34,753 nt of DNA from Desulfurococcales archaeon (lineage in GTDB: Archaea; Thermoproteota; Thermoprotei_A; Sulfolobales; WANQ01), in assembly GCA_027030065.1 (NCBI GenBank), contig JALVFK010000099.1:1-34753 (forward strand), written 5' to 3'. How positions within the stretch are numbered: the first letter of the stretch is position 1; every line of letters starts with the position of its first letter. Of the stretch, positions 26,624-34,753 are shown in pieces. The notes beneath the pieces are model-generated. The model saw only the letters and a program-made list of their open reading frames with translations, was not told the origin of the DNA and searched no databases. The position numbers were made by a program, and so were the translations under genes.

Positions 26624-27523
26624 ATCCTTTATCGTTTATCATATACTCAACGCGAAGTATTATTCGCACTTATAAAACTTTACAGTAAGCATGGTCGAAT
26701 GATAAAGAGTAGAGACATAGCCGAAATGGTGGGCAAAGACGAGGGAACGGTGAGAAACATAATAGCGAGTCTCAAAGCCATGGGATTTATTGAAAGCAAG
26801 ACAGGTCCACGTGGAGGCTATATGCCAACTCTTAAAGCATTCGAGTACATTAGAATGCCGATATATGCTCATACATATGAGGCGATAAGAGTTACAAAAG
26901 ACGGAAATGAATTGGACATAGGTATATTGGGGATAGAATTACTTGACATAACGAGCCCCATGGGTAATAGAGCGGTACTAAAAGTAGCGGGAGACCTAGG
27001 ATTAATCAAACCGGGAGACAATATAACTCTAGGTCCGACGCCTTCTAATAGACTAGTTATAGAAGGCAAAGTACTATTTGTTGATGAGTTGAGAAAAGAA
27101 ATAGTAATAGACATAAACAGAATAGTAAGCATCCCCCGAGAACCAGTAATAAACATAGCATCAAGAAAACTAGTAACCGTGCCATCAGAAGCAAGTATTC
27201 GTGACGTAGCAAAAGTATTATTCAAACACGGAATACGTGGCGCCCCAGTATTAGACCACAACGGCAACGTCATAGGCCTAATAACCACAGCCGATATAGC
27301 TAAAGCCGTTACCGAAGACAACATAGAAGCAAATGTACAAGAATATATGAGAAAAGAAGTCGTCAAAATAAGAGATAACGAAGATATCCTCGATGCAATA
27401 AAGCTAATGATAGATAAAGGCATAGGTAGACTCCTCGTAATAAACTCCTCCGGAAAACCAGTCGGCATAATAACTCGTACAGATATCCTTAGAAGAATTG
27501 CTGGCCTAGAAAAAATAATATAG
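26624..27523 (+). CDS. HTH-CBS domain transcriptional regulator; probable non-AUG start
   Basis: HTH (SYTQREVLFALIKLYSKHGRMIKSRDIAEMVGKDEGTVRNIIASLKAMGF) followed by paired CBS domains. In-frame homology extends 25 codons upstream of ATG 26699 to ATC 26624, 6 nt after SD GAGGTGA (26611-26617). Confidence 0.75.
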   Translation: MLYRLSYTQREVLFALIKLYSKHGRMIKSRDIAEMVGKDEGTVRNIIASLKAMGFIESKTGPRGGYMPTLKAFEYIRMPIYAHTYEAIRVTKDGNELDIGILGIELLDITSPMGNRAVLKVAGDLGLIKPGDNITLGPTPSNRLVIEGKVLFVDELRKEIVIDINRIVSIPREPVINIASRKLVTVPSEASIRDVAKVLFKHGIRGAPVLDHNGNVIGLITTADIAKAVTEDNIEANVQEYMRKEVVKIRDNEDILDAIKLMIDKGIGRLLVINSSGKPVGIITRTDILRRIAGLEKII

Positions 27524-27542
27524 CAACATAGTTACGGCAGTT

Positions 27543-27596
27543 GTGATGAATACTCCCCAACCAGACACAATGGATGAAGACAATTCCTTTAGCTGA
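27543..27596 (+). ncRNA. Candidate C/D-box guide sRNA (dual 16S guide)
   Basis: C GTGATGA (27543-27549), guide atactccccaac, D' CAGA (27562-27565), C' TGGATGA (27571-27577), guide agacaattcctttag, D CTGA (27593-27596). Guides complementary to 16S UGGGGAGUA and UAAAGGAAUUG (recalled). Confidence 0.75.
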
Positions 27597-27702
27597 GGCA
27601 GTTAGTGAAAGGCTTGTTTTACCCACACAAGCAGAGAAATACGTTGAACTAGTAAAGCTGGTTTTCCGGGATAACTTTCTAGTAATAATGGTATTGGGCT
27701 AA
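27574..27702 (+). CDS. Short ORF (42 aa), possible truncated gene
   Basis: MKTIPLAEAVSERLVLPTQAEKYVELVKLVFRDNFLVIMVLG*; protein-like, but start overlaps the candidate sRNA. Confidence 0.3.
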   Translation: MKTIPLAEAVSERLVLPTQAEKYVELVKLVFRDNFLVIMVLG

Positions 27703-27763
27703 GTATATTGTAATAAAATTCTTATATAGTGGATTAAAGGTAGTAGGGGGAGGGAAATCCGGT

Positions 27764-28027
27764 ATGGTAAAGAGCGTTGCAGTTGAGAAAGTAGAGAAAA
27801 AATACATTGTTAAGAAGGGGGAGGACATATTCTACGTTGAACTAGCTAGAACAGTTGATGGTAAACCAATAGTATCTGTATTCAAGGAGACCCGTCATAC
27901 AATTGTAAAGATGGAGGGTAGACGTAAGGAGAAGGAAGATTGGGAGTACGACTTAGATGATGCTGAAGAGATAGAGTATGAGAAGCTACCAGAAAATATT
28001 AGAAGAGCTTTAAGCCAGCTCATCTAA
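27764..28027 (+). CDS. Hypothetical protein (87 aa)
   Basis: MVKSVAVEKVEKKYIVKKGEDIFYVELARTVDGKPIVSVFKE...; 18-nt convergent overlap with the Lhr gene. Confidence 0.65.
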   Translation: MVKSVAVEKVEKKYIVKKGEDIFYVELARTVDGKPIVSVFKETRHTIVKMEGRRKEKEDWEYDLDDAEEIEYEKLPENIRRALSQLI

Positions 28028-30706
28028 ACCGCTTTTATCTCCTGCAATTATTGTTTTACGAGCAGCTATAACCTCCATTACACGTCTATGGAGTAGTTCT
28101 AGTAGCTTTTTCCTATCCTCCATTAATACTACATCACTATAGCCCTGTGCCACCAGGTTATGTGCAAAGGGGCTTGGCACTGTATTAGGTCCTATAACCT
28201 TTACCTCTATTACGCCGTTATGGAGCCACTTTAATACCTTCTTAGCAGCATTAATGTTCATGTAGTCTTCAAGTATTTCTCTAAAGGTCTCCTTGAGGAC
28301 GGGGAAGTCTGGAACACGCTCTATAATTCTCAGCAATGTCTGCGCATTTACTTGTCTACGGTAGAGACTTGTCTCTACCCCCTTGTAGCGCCTAAGTATC
28401 ATAAAGGATCTTTCAGCACAGTGCCTAAATCTGCGCTTTAAGAGCTCTGTGTACCTTAGAACTTTCCTTAATATATTCTCAATATTGTCTTCTCGTAGAC
28501 TATAAACGAGATCTATTATGTCAACGCTAACGTTATTGTATGGTAGTGTTAGCATGAAGCCATTGTCGGATACAGTTATTCTAACATTGCTATTAGTTCT
28601 CTGTGAAAGAAGGTAGGCGTATGCCCTAGATAACGCGTTATTTGTTCTCCTACCATATAGTGTGTGGAATATAATGTTGAAGGTCTCTCTATCATCCCAT
28701 AATTCTATGAGCAATAATCTATCTGATGGTACTATACCATTAGTAAACAATAGTTGCTCAATAAAATACTCGTATATGGCTTCAGCGGCATGGGGTTCCA
28801 ATAAGTACTCATTGATAAGCCATTCTATAACCTTCTCTCTGGGATACTCTGTGATCATCTCGGATACTATTCTCCTAAATCTTGCAACCTCTAATGCTGA
28901 ATCAAAGGCTAGGGGTAGCATTTCGGAAAACCAGCTTGGCACTGTAGGACGTATTCCTTCAACTCTTCTAACATAGATTCTATTAATATCGCTTCTAACA
29001 TACTCGTATGTTCGTCCTCCTAACACGAATATATCACCAGGTGTTAGGATTTGAGCAAATTCTTCCTCTAAGTCGCCAACATATTTCTTATCGTCTAATG
29101 TAAAGACTCTTATCTTCGCCTCATCGGGTATCGTACCAGTATTCAAATAATATATCATTCTCGAGCCACGACGTCTACCGAAAATTCCTTCTTCTTCGTC
29201 AAACCATATTTTGGCATATACTTTTGAATCCTCGAACAGCTCCCTATACTTTCCCGACAAGTATCTTATGACGTTAATGAAATCACTCCACTCTAAGTTA
29301 TGAAATGTGTAACTCCTCTTCACTAGCTTGTATGCTTCATCTACATGCCACTTCTTTTCAAGAGCCATGCCTACAATATGTTGTGCTAGCACATCAAGAG
29401 GGTTCCTAGGTATTCTTATATGATCTATTTTTCTTTCAAGGGCTGCTTTCACTAGAACAGTATTCTCAACTAAGTCGTCTCTATCAACTACTATAACTCT
29501 GCCCTTACTAACCTGTCTTATATGGTGTCCGCTTCTACCAATACGTTGTAGGAGTCTGGAAACGCTTTTAGGACTGCTTAGCAGTACAACTAGGTCTATC
29601 CATCCTATATCTATTCCTAGCTCTAGGCTTGTAGACGATACAACTACTCTTAATTCTCCCCGCTTAAGCTTCTCCTCTACACTTAGCCTTAGATCCCTAC
29701 TCAAGCTACTATGATGAGCTTCTATTTCATCTGCATCAAGTATGCCTTCTTTCTCAAATATCTTGCGTAGCTTATATACTACCCTCTCGGTAGAACTCCT
29801 CGTATTTGTGAAAATAAGTGTTGTACGATGCTTCTTTATCAAGTCTACTAGGACACGATATATAGCTTCATTTACTTCATCAGCTGGTGTATGTATTAAG
29901 TCCTTTACGGGGCATATAACCCTAATATCCATGGGCTTAGTAAATCTAGCATCTACTATCCTACAAGGACGCGGTGTTCCATCATCATTAAATCCTACAA
30001 GGAATTTTGCTACCTCTTCTAGTGGCGCTATTGTAGCGCTAAGTCCTATCCTAATTAACGGTCTTCCCACAAGGTTTTCAAGTCTTTCAATACTAAGACT
30101 TAAATGACTTCCACGCTTACTGCTAGCTATCTCATGGATCTCGTCAACTACTATCCAGCGAGTATTCCTTAACCTTTCTCTAAACTTTGGTGCCACCAAT
30201 ATTATTGATAGCGATTCAGGTGTTGTTATCAGTATGTGGGGTGGGTTTCTCAGCATTCTCTGCTTCTCTGTAGGACTAGTATCACTTGTCCTCACAGCAA
30301 CCTTTATTTCAGGAATATTAAAGCCCATACGTTCTGCTTCAGCCATAATGCCTTTAATAGGCTCAAGTAAATTTCGATGCATATCATTATTTAATGCACG
30401 AAGAGGTGAAACATATACAACATATATCTGGTCTTCAAGCTCTTTCCGCTCAGCATACTCGTATAGAGTATCTAGTAAGGCTAAGAATACTGCAAGCGTC
30501 TTACCCGTACCTGTAGGGCTAGATATTAAGACACTATTCCCAGCCTTTATCTCAGGTATAGCCATTAGTTGAGGTGGAGTAAACTTCCCGTATCTTTTAC
30601 GAAACCATTCCGCAACATAGGGTCTGAGAAGTCCGTATACTTCTTCATCGCTAGGCATACTGTCTACAAACGATATAGTCACTGTGTCTCCGCCTACTGG
30701 ATACAC
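28010..30706 (-). CDS. Lhr-family ATP-dependent helicase
   Basis: Walker A SSPTGTGKT, DEIHEIASSKRGSHLSLSIERL, GLSATIAPLEEVAKFLVG, LELGIDIGWIDLVVLLSSPKSVSRLLQRIGRSGHH; Lhr-core C-terminal region. Confidence 0.92.
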   Translation of the reverse strand: MYPVGGDTVTISFVDSMPSDEEVYGLLRPYVAEWFRKRYGKFTPPQLMAIPEIKAGNSVLISSPTGTGKTLAVFLALLDTLYEYAERKELEDQIYVVYVSPLRALNNDMHRNLLEPIKGIMAEAERMGFNIPEIKVAVRTSDTSPTEKQRMLRNPPHILITTPESLSIILVAPKFRERLRNTRWIVVDEIHEIASSKRGSHLSLSIERLENLVGRPLIRIGLSATIAPLEEVAKFLVGFNDDGTPRPCRIVDARFTKPMDIRVICPVKDLIHTPADEVNEAIYRVLVDLIKKHRTTLIFTNTRSSTERVVYKLRKIFEKEGILDADEIEAHHSSLSRDLRLSVEEKLKRGELRVVVSSTSLELGIDIGWIDLVVLLSSPKSVSRLLQRIGRSGHHIRQVSKGRVIVVDRDDLVENTVLVKAALERKIDHIRIPRNPLDVLAQHIVGMALEKKWHVDEAYKLVKRSYTFHNLEWSDFINVIRYLSGKYRELFEDSKVYAKIWFDEEEGIFGRRRGSRMIYYLNTGTIPDEAKIRVFTLDDKKYVGDLEEEFAQILTPGDIFVLGGRTYEYVRSDINRIYVRRVEGIRPTVPSWFSEMLPLAFDSALEVARFRRIVSEMITEYPREKVIEWLINEYLLEPHAAEAIYEYFIEQLLFTNGIVPSDRLLLIELWDDRETFNIIFHTLYGRRTNNALSRAYAYLLSQRTNSNVRITVSDNGFMLTLPYNNVSVDIIDLVYSLREDNIENILRKVLRYTELLKRRFRHCAERSFMILRRYKGVETSLYRRQVNAQTLLRIIERVPDFPVLKETFREILEDYMNINAAKKVLKWLHNGVIEVKVIGPNTVPSPFAHNLVAQGYSDVVLMEDRKKLLELLHRRVMEVIAARKTIIAGDKSGLDELA

Positions 30707-30712
30707 TCTGGA

Positions 30713-30754
30713 AGCTATAGCGGGTTTTAGTATATTGCCCTATCCGCTATAGCT
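30713..30754. promoter_or_regulatory. Paired palindromic operator-like sites between lhr and tldD
   Basis: AGCTATAGCGG (30713-30723) and CCGCTATAGCT (30744-30754) form a perfect 11-bp inverted repeat; each contains palindrome GCTATAGC, 32 bp apart. Confidence 0.5.
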
Positions 30755-30818
30755 GGTTTGGTAGTGTAAAACAATGTTTACGGTAAAACCTTATCTAACA
30801 CAAACATATATCTAGTAG

Positions 30819-32225
30819 GTGCTGGTTAAAGACAAGGTGTTCTCTATGCAGGATGTTTTCAACAAGCTAATGGATTATGCTAGATCTCTAGGAGTAGACT
30901 TTGCTGATGCACGTATGGAGAGAGTCGAGAAAACTCTCATATCAATACAGGATGGAGTATTAAAGGAGTTGAAAGCAGGAATAGAGGAGGGCGTAGCTAT
31001 AAGAGTACTATATAGAGGAGCATGGGGTTTTGCATCATCGTCGGAAATAAGTTTTGAATCACTAAAAAAGGCGTTAGATACCGCTTATGCAGCAGCCCGC
31101 ATGTTATCATATCATGTGAAGAAGCCAGCCAGGATAGTAGAACTACCCTCAAAAACTGATATTGTGAGGGCTGTATTGAAGAGAGATCCTAGAGATGTGC
31201 CAGTAGACGTGAAGATAAAAGACTACTTGGAATATGAGAAAATGCTTAGAGGAAAAGAGTATGTTAAGTCAACAACTGTCTACTATGCAGATATAGTGGG
31301 TATAACATTCTATGCGAGTACCGAAGACAGATACATTGAGCAAGAGAAAATTATTACATGGATGTATACGTGGTTAACCGGGAGAATAAACGATATCGTT
31401 GCCTCAGTAAGAGATGAGCGAGGAGCAATAGACGGTTACACAATATGGGATAAATGGGATAAAAACGAGATAGCGAGAAAAGTCATAGATAGACTAGAAA
31501 AACAATTAAAGGCTAAGACACCTAAAGGCGGAGTTTACCCAGCAGTACTAGCTCCGGAAATAGTGGGAGTATTTGTCCATGAAGCCTTCGGTCACTTAGC
31601 TGAAGCAGACCTAACAACTAGTGGAAGCGCTATAAGTGATAAACTAGGAAAAGAAATAGCAAGTCCCCTAGTAAATATCGTGGACGATCCAACCCTACCA
31701 GGAGGATTTGGTACATTCAAATACGATGACGAGGGTGTTGAAACAAGGAAAGCAGTACTAATAGAGAAAGGCGTTGTAAAGGAACTAATGGTAGACCGCC
31801 AGTACTCTGCTCTACTAGGCATAAAACCTACTGGTAACGCGAGAGCAGAATCCTTCAAGGTACCACCATTGATTCGTATGAGAAACACTGTAATGCTTCC
31901 AGGAGATTATAATAAAGAAGAATTATTCGAAGACATAGACTATGGCTACTACCTAGTAAGCTTTAGAGGAGGCCAGGCAAACCTAGATGGAACATTCCAA
32001 GTAGGAGTACAAGAAGCCTACGAAATAGTTAATGGAGAAATAGGAGAACCAGTAAGAAACATGAGCATTAGCGGAAACACATTAGACACGCTCAAAGAAG
32101 TTGATGCAGTAGCAAAAGACTTCGAACTAGAACTAGGAAGATGTGGTAAGGGGCAACTAGCCTATGTATCTGATGGCGGACCACATATACGTGTAAGAAA
32201 AATAGTTATAGGAGGTGCAAGGTAA
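30819..32225 (+). CDS. tldD: TldD-family metalloprotease
   Basis: PEIVGVFVHEAFGHLAEADL (HExxxH), GNARAESFKVPPLIRMRNT; overlaps downstream tldE by 1 nt. Confidence 0.9.
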   Translation: MLVKDKVFSMQDVFNKLMDYARSLGVDFADARMERVEKTLISIQDGVLKELKAGIEEGVAIRVLYRGAWGFASSSEISFESLKKALDTAYAAARMLSYHVKKPARIVELPSKTDIVRAVLKRDPRDVPVDVKIKDYLEYEKMLRGKEYVKSTTVYYADIVGITFYASTEDRYIEQEKIITWMYTWLTGRINDIVASVRDERGAIDGYTIWDKWDKNEIARKVIDRLEKQLKAKTPKGGVYPAVLAPEIVGVFVHEAFGHLAEADLTTSGSAISDKLGKEIASPLVNIVDDPTLPGGFGTFKYDDEGVETRKAVLIEKGVVKELMVDRQYSALLGIKPTGNARAESFKVPPLIRMRNTVMLPGDYNKEELFEDIDYGYYLVSFRGGQANLDGTFQVGVQEAYEIVNGEIGEPVRNMSISGNTLDTLKEVDAVAKDFELELGRCGKGQLAYVSDGGPHIRVRKIVIGGAR

Positions 32226-33574
32226 TGTCAGCTTCAATTATAGAGATAGCTTCAATAACAGTAAAACACGCTCTAAGCCGAGGGGCAGACGAAGCAGAAG
32301 TATTTATTATAAAATCTAAGAACAATAGCGTAGAACTCGAAAACAATACCATAAAACTTGCTCACACTACTGAAGATCGAGGCCTAGGTGTAAGAGTACT
32401 TGTAGGCAAGAAAATAGGTTTCTCATACACGAATAAGCTCGATAAGGAGAGCATTGAGAAAACCGTTGAAAAAGCACTAAGTATCGCTAGATCAGGTAGA
32501 GAAGACCCGTACATGCAGGGCCTACCAGTACCCGCTGAAAAATACCCTAGAGTTGAGGGAACCTACAGTATAGAAATAGCTAATACAAGCCTAGACCATC
32601 TAGTAGAGAAAGCGAGTAGAATGCTCAACATAATAACACATGATAAGAGAATAGTAGTGGTATGGGGCTCCATAACAACATCTTCATGGAACATAGCAAT
32701 AGTTAATAGTAATGGAGTCTACCAACAAGACTTTGGCACAATAGCCTTTATAGGAGCAGAAGTTGTCGCTCGAGAAAATGGTGATGTAACACCAGGTATA
32801 AGTGAATGGGACATATCGCGCACCTCTTTCCCATCAATAGAAAAATTAGCGTTAAGACTCAAAGAGAAGGCTATAAGCAATTTAAAGCCGGTAAAAATAG
32901 ATGGAGGCTCACTACCAGTAATATTAACGGAATATGCTGTAAACTCCCTCTTCGCTTACACCTTCATAGAAGCAATAAAAGGCGATAATGTGGTTAGGGG
33001 AAGAAGCCCCTACAAAGATAAAGTAAACACTAAGGTAGCATCAGAGAGGATAACAATAATAGATGACGGTCTACTCAAAAACGGATTAAATACAAGCATA
33101 TTTGATGGGGAAGGAATTCCAAGAAGAAAAACCGTAATAATAGAACGAGGAGTCTTAAAGAACTTCATCTACGACCACTACTGGGGACTAAGAGCAGGAA
33201 AAGAGAGTACGGGTAATGCCAGTAGAAGCGACTATGCATCAATGCCCAGAGTAGCGCCTTCAAACCTAGTCATAGCTCCAGGAACCTACAACAAAAACGA
33301 GCTTCTAAAGGAAACAGGTAAGGGATTACTAGTAGACGGATTCCAAGGAGCGCATAGCAGCAACCCTGAAACCGGAGAATTCAGTGTAGTAGCTACACCA
33401 GCATGGTATATAGAAAACGGTGAACTAAAAGCAGTAAGAGGGGTAATGATAGCTGGCAACCTATACAAGCTACTAGAAAAAGTTGACGCTCTAACAAAAA
33501 CAAGCCGTCAAGTAGGAACAATAAAATCTCCCTGGATAAGATTCCCTAATGTTAGAGTAATAGTAAAGAAATAA
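32225..33574 (+). CDS. TldE/PmbA-family protein
   Basis: TTEDRGLGVRVLVGKKIGFSYTN; PVILTEYAVNSLFAYTFIEAIKGDNVVRGRS; STGNASRSDYASMPRVAPSNLVIAPG. Confidence 0.9.
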   Translation: MSASIIEIASITVKHALSRGADEAEVFIIKSKNNSVELENNTIKLAHTTEDRGLGVRVLVGKKIGFSYTNKLDKESIEKTVEKALSIARSGREDPYMQGLPVPAEKYPRVEGTYSIEIANTSLDHLVEKASRMLNIITHDKRIVVVWGSITTSSWNIAIVNSNGVYQQDFGTIAFIGAEVVARENGDVTPGISEWDISRTSFPSIEKLALRLKEKAISNLKPVKIDGGSLPVILTEYAVNSLFAYTFIEAIKGDNVVRGRSPYKDKVNTKVASERITIIDDGLLKNGLNTSIFDGEGIPRRKTVIIERGVLKNFIYDHYWGLRAGKESTGNASRSDYASMPRVAPSNLVIAPGTYNKNELLKETGKGLLVDGFQGAHSSNPETGEFSVVATPAWYIENGELKAVRGVMIAGNLYKLLEKVDALTKTSRQVGTIKSPWIRFPNVRVIVKK

Positions 33575-33713
33575 AGAGTAGTAGTCTCCTAATGCTCTTT
33601 TATCATATTATATTTTTACAGGAATCATAGGTTACAACTTATAGGATTTTTAATGGTAACGATAAAGTATTTCTAGCTAGTCTTACAGTAATTATCTATT
33701 AGGTGCATAGACT

Positions 33714-34367
33714 ATGGTAAAAATCACGTGGCATGGTCATGCTTGTTTTCAGATAACAACTGCTGACAATAAGATAATAGTAATAGATCCACATGATGGC
33801 TATAGTATAGGTCTCAAACCACCTAGAGTTAAAGGCGATATAATACTAGTAACACATGACCACTTCGACCATAATGCAGTAGAGGTTGTTAGAAAACCTG
33901 AAAGCATAATATTAAAGGAACATGTTGGAGAGAAGAAAATAAATGGTATCGAAGTTAGAGGCGTAAGAGTATATCATGATAAATCTAGGGGTAGGCTTCG
34001 AGGAGAAATAACAGCCTATAGAATAGTTGTTGATAATATATCAATAGTCCACTTAGGCGACCTAGGACACGTTCTTGAAGAAGACCAGGCTTCAATGCTT
34101 AAACCAGTAGATGTATTACTAGTACCCGTGGGTGGAACCTACACTATAGAGCCTCATGAAGCCGTAGAAGTAATTAAGCAACTAGAACCAAAAATAGCCG
34201 TACCAATGCACTACTGGGTTCCTGGCATAACATTACCGTTAAAGACTATTGAAGACTTTCTCAGCTATGTGAAATATAGGGTTGAACGCTTAGACGATAA
34301 CACGTTCGAAGTATCGCGAGAAACTCTACCAGATAAAACAATAATAAAGGTTTTAAAATACAAGTAA
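33714..34367 (+). CDS. Metallo-beta-lactamase fold hydrolase (UPF0173-like)
   Basis: MVKITWHGHACFQITTADNKIIVIDPHDG; THDHFDHNAVE; VHLGDLGHVL; VPMHYW. Confidence 0.88.
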   Translation: MVKITWHGHACFQITTADNKIIVIDPHDGYSIGLKPPRVKGDIILVTHDHFDHNAVEVVRKPESIILKEHVGEKKINGIEVRGVRVYHDKSRGRLRGEITAYRIVVDNISIVHLGDLGHVLEEDQASMLKPVDVLLVPVGGTYTIEPHEAVEVIKQLEPKIAVPMHYWVPGITLPLKTIEDFLSYVKYRVERLDDNTFEVSRETLPDKTIIKVLKYK

Positions 34368-34390
34368 TTTTTAAAACAAAACAATCATAT

Positions 34391-34564
34391 CTAATAAATC
34401 CTTATTCTATACGTCCGCGCAACCATAGGTTCTTCGTTAGATAATAGCATTTCAAGAGCTCTACGTATTATCTCACTGCGGCTCCTACCAGTTCTTCTAG
34501 CGTATCTGTCAAGCTTTTCTAGTATTGATTCATCTAGTTTGAATGTAACTACTCTCATAGCCAT
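34391..34564 (-). CDS. Ribbon-helix-helix (CopG-like) regulator, 57 aa
   Basis: [57 protein letters not shown]; below track length cutoff. Confidence 0.88.
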   Translation of the reverse strand: MAMRVVTFKLDESILEKLDRYARRTGRSRSEIIRRALEMLLSNEEPMVARTYRIRIY

Positions 34565-34636
34565 GGTAATACAGCCTCGTATTATTCCTAGGAAATACTC
34601 TATACACTGCGCATACTTATAGGGCGCACCAGAGAT

Positions 34637-34713
34637 GTACTACAAGAGACTTCTTGTAAAACTCCTCTTGTAAGCCGCGTGTTTAAATACTAGTACTACA
34701 AGAGAAGTACTAG
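34637..34713. promoter_or_regulatory. Operator-like repeat cluster between divergent RHH genes
   Basis: Direct repeat GTACTACAAGAGA at 34637-34649 and 34693-34705; TACAAGA-GACT-TCTTGTA at 34641-34658; CTCTTGTA at 34665-34672; CTAGTACT...AGTACTAG arms at 34690-34697/34706-34713; TATA-like gtttaaatac at 34681. Confidence 0.75.
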
Positions 34714-34726
34714 AAGGAGAGTACAC

Positions 34727-34753
34727 TTGCCGACAATACATTTATCCGTACCG
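34727..34753 (+). CDS. Probable RHH/CopG-like protein, N-terminus only (truncated by window edge)
   Basis: TTG start after AAGGAGA: (M)PTIHLSVP..., typical start of archaeal RHH-type proteins. Confidence 0.5.

Noticed and set aside
26869-27468. 199-aa minus-strand ORF
   Set aside because: Fully antisense to the HTH-CBS gene, Ser/Leu-rich shadow composition.
1-34753. CRISPR arrays, rRNA genes, intact transposases
   Set aside because: No regularly spaced repeats of 24-37 nt, no rRNA signature stretches and no transposase/integrase motifs seen in any listed ORF.

Overview
AT-rich archaeal chromosomal window. Gene content points to a crenarchaeon, probably Desulfurococcales (inference from CdvB/ESCRT-III, crenarchaeal-type ArgDC, aKMT-like methyltransferase, NMD3, Lhr, DUF2192). 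Housekeeping genes: argS, gyaR, arginine decarboxylase, nmd3, DUF1152, aKMT-like methyltransferase, aminotransferase, ESCRT-III, pycB/oadA, M42 and M28-like peptidases, Lhr helicase, TldD/TldE and an MBL-fold hydrolase. RNA genes read directly from the sequence: tRNA-Arg(CCG), starting 9 nt after the argS stop codon; initiator-type tRNA-Met(CAT) with a ~23-nt intron inside the T-loop; and four candidate C/D-box guide sRNAs on the + strand (10308, 20586, 22069, 27543). Several of their guides are complementary to conserved 16S/23S rRNA segments recalled from memory. Other points worth follow-up: a decayed 3' tRNA-Arg fragment and a frameshifted VapC-type PIN gene that together look like the remnant of a tRNA-targeted integration; two divergent secreted paralogs of an unrecognised family; a CBS/HTH gene whose N-terminus extends to a probable non-AUG (ATC) start behind a perfect Shine-Dalgarno; a divergent ribbon-helix-helix pair at the right edge with operator-like repeats; and several short or partial CDSs absent from the ORF track. 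No CRISPR array, rRNA operon or intact transposase was seen.
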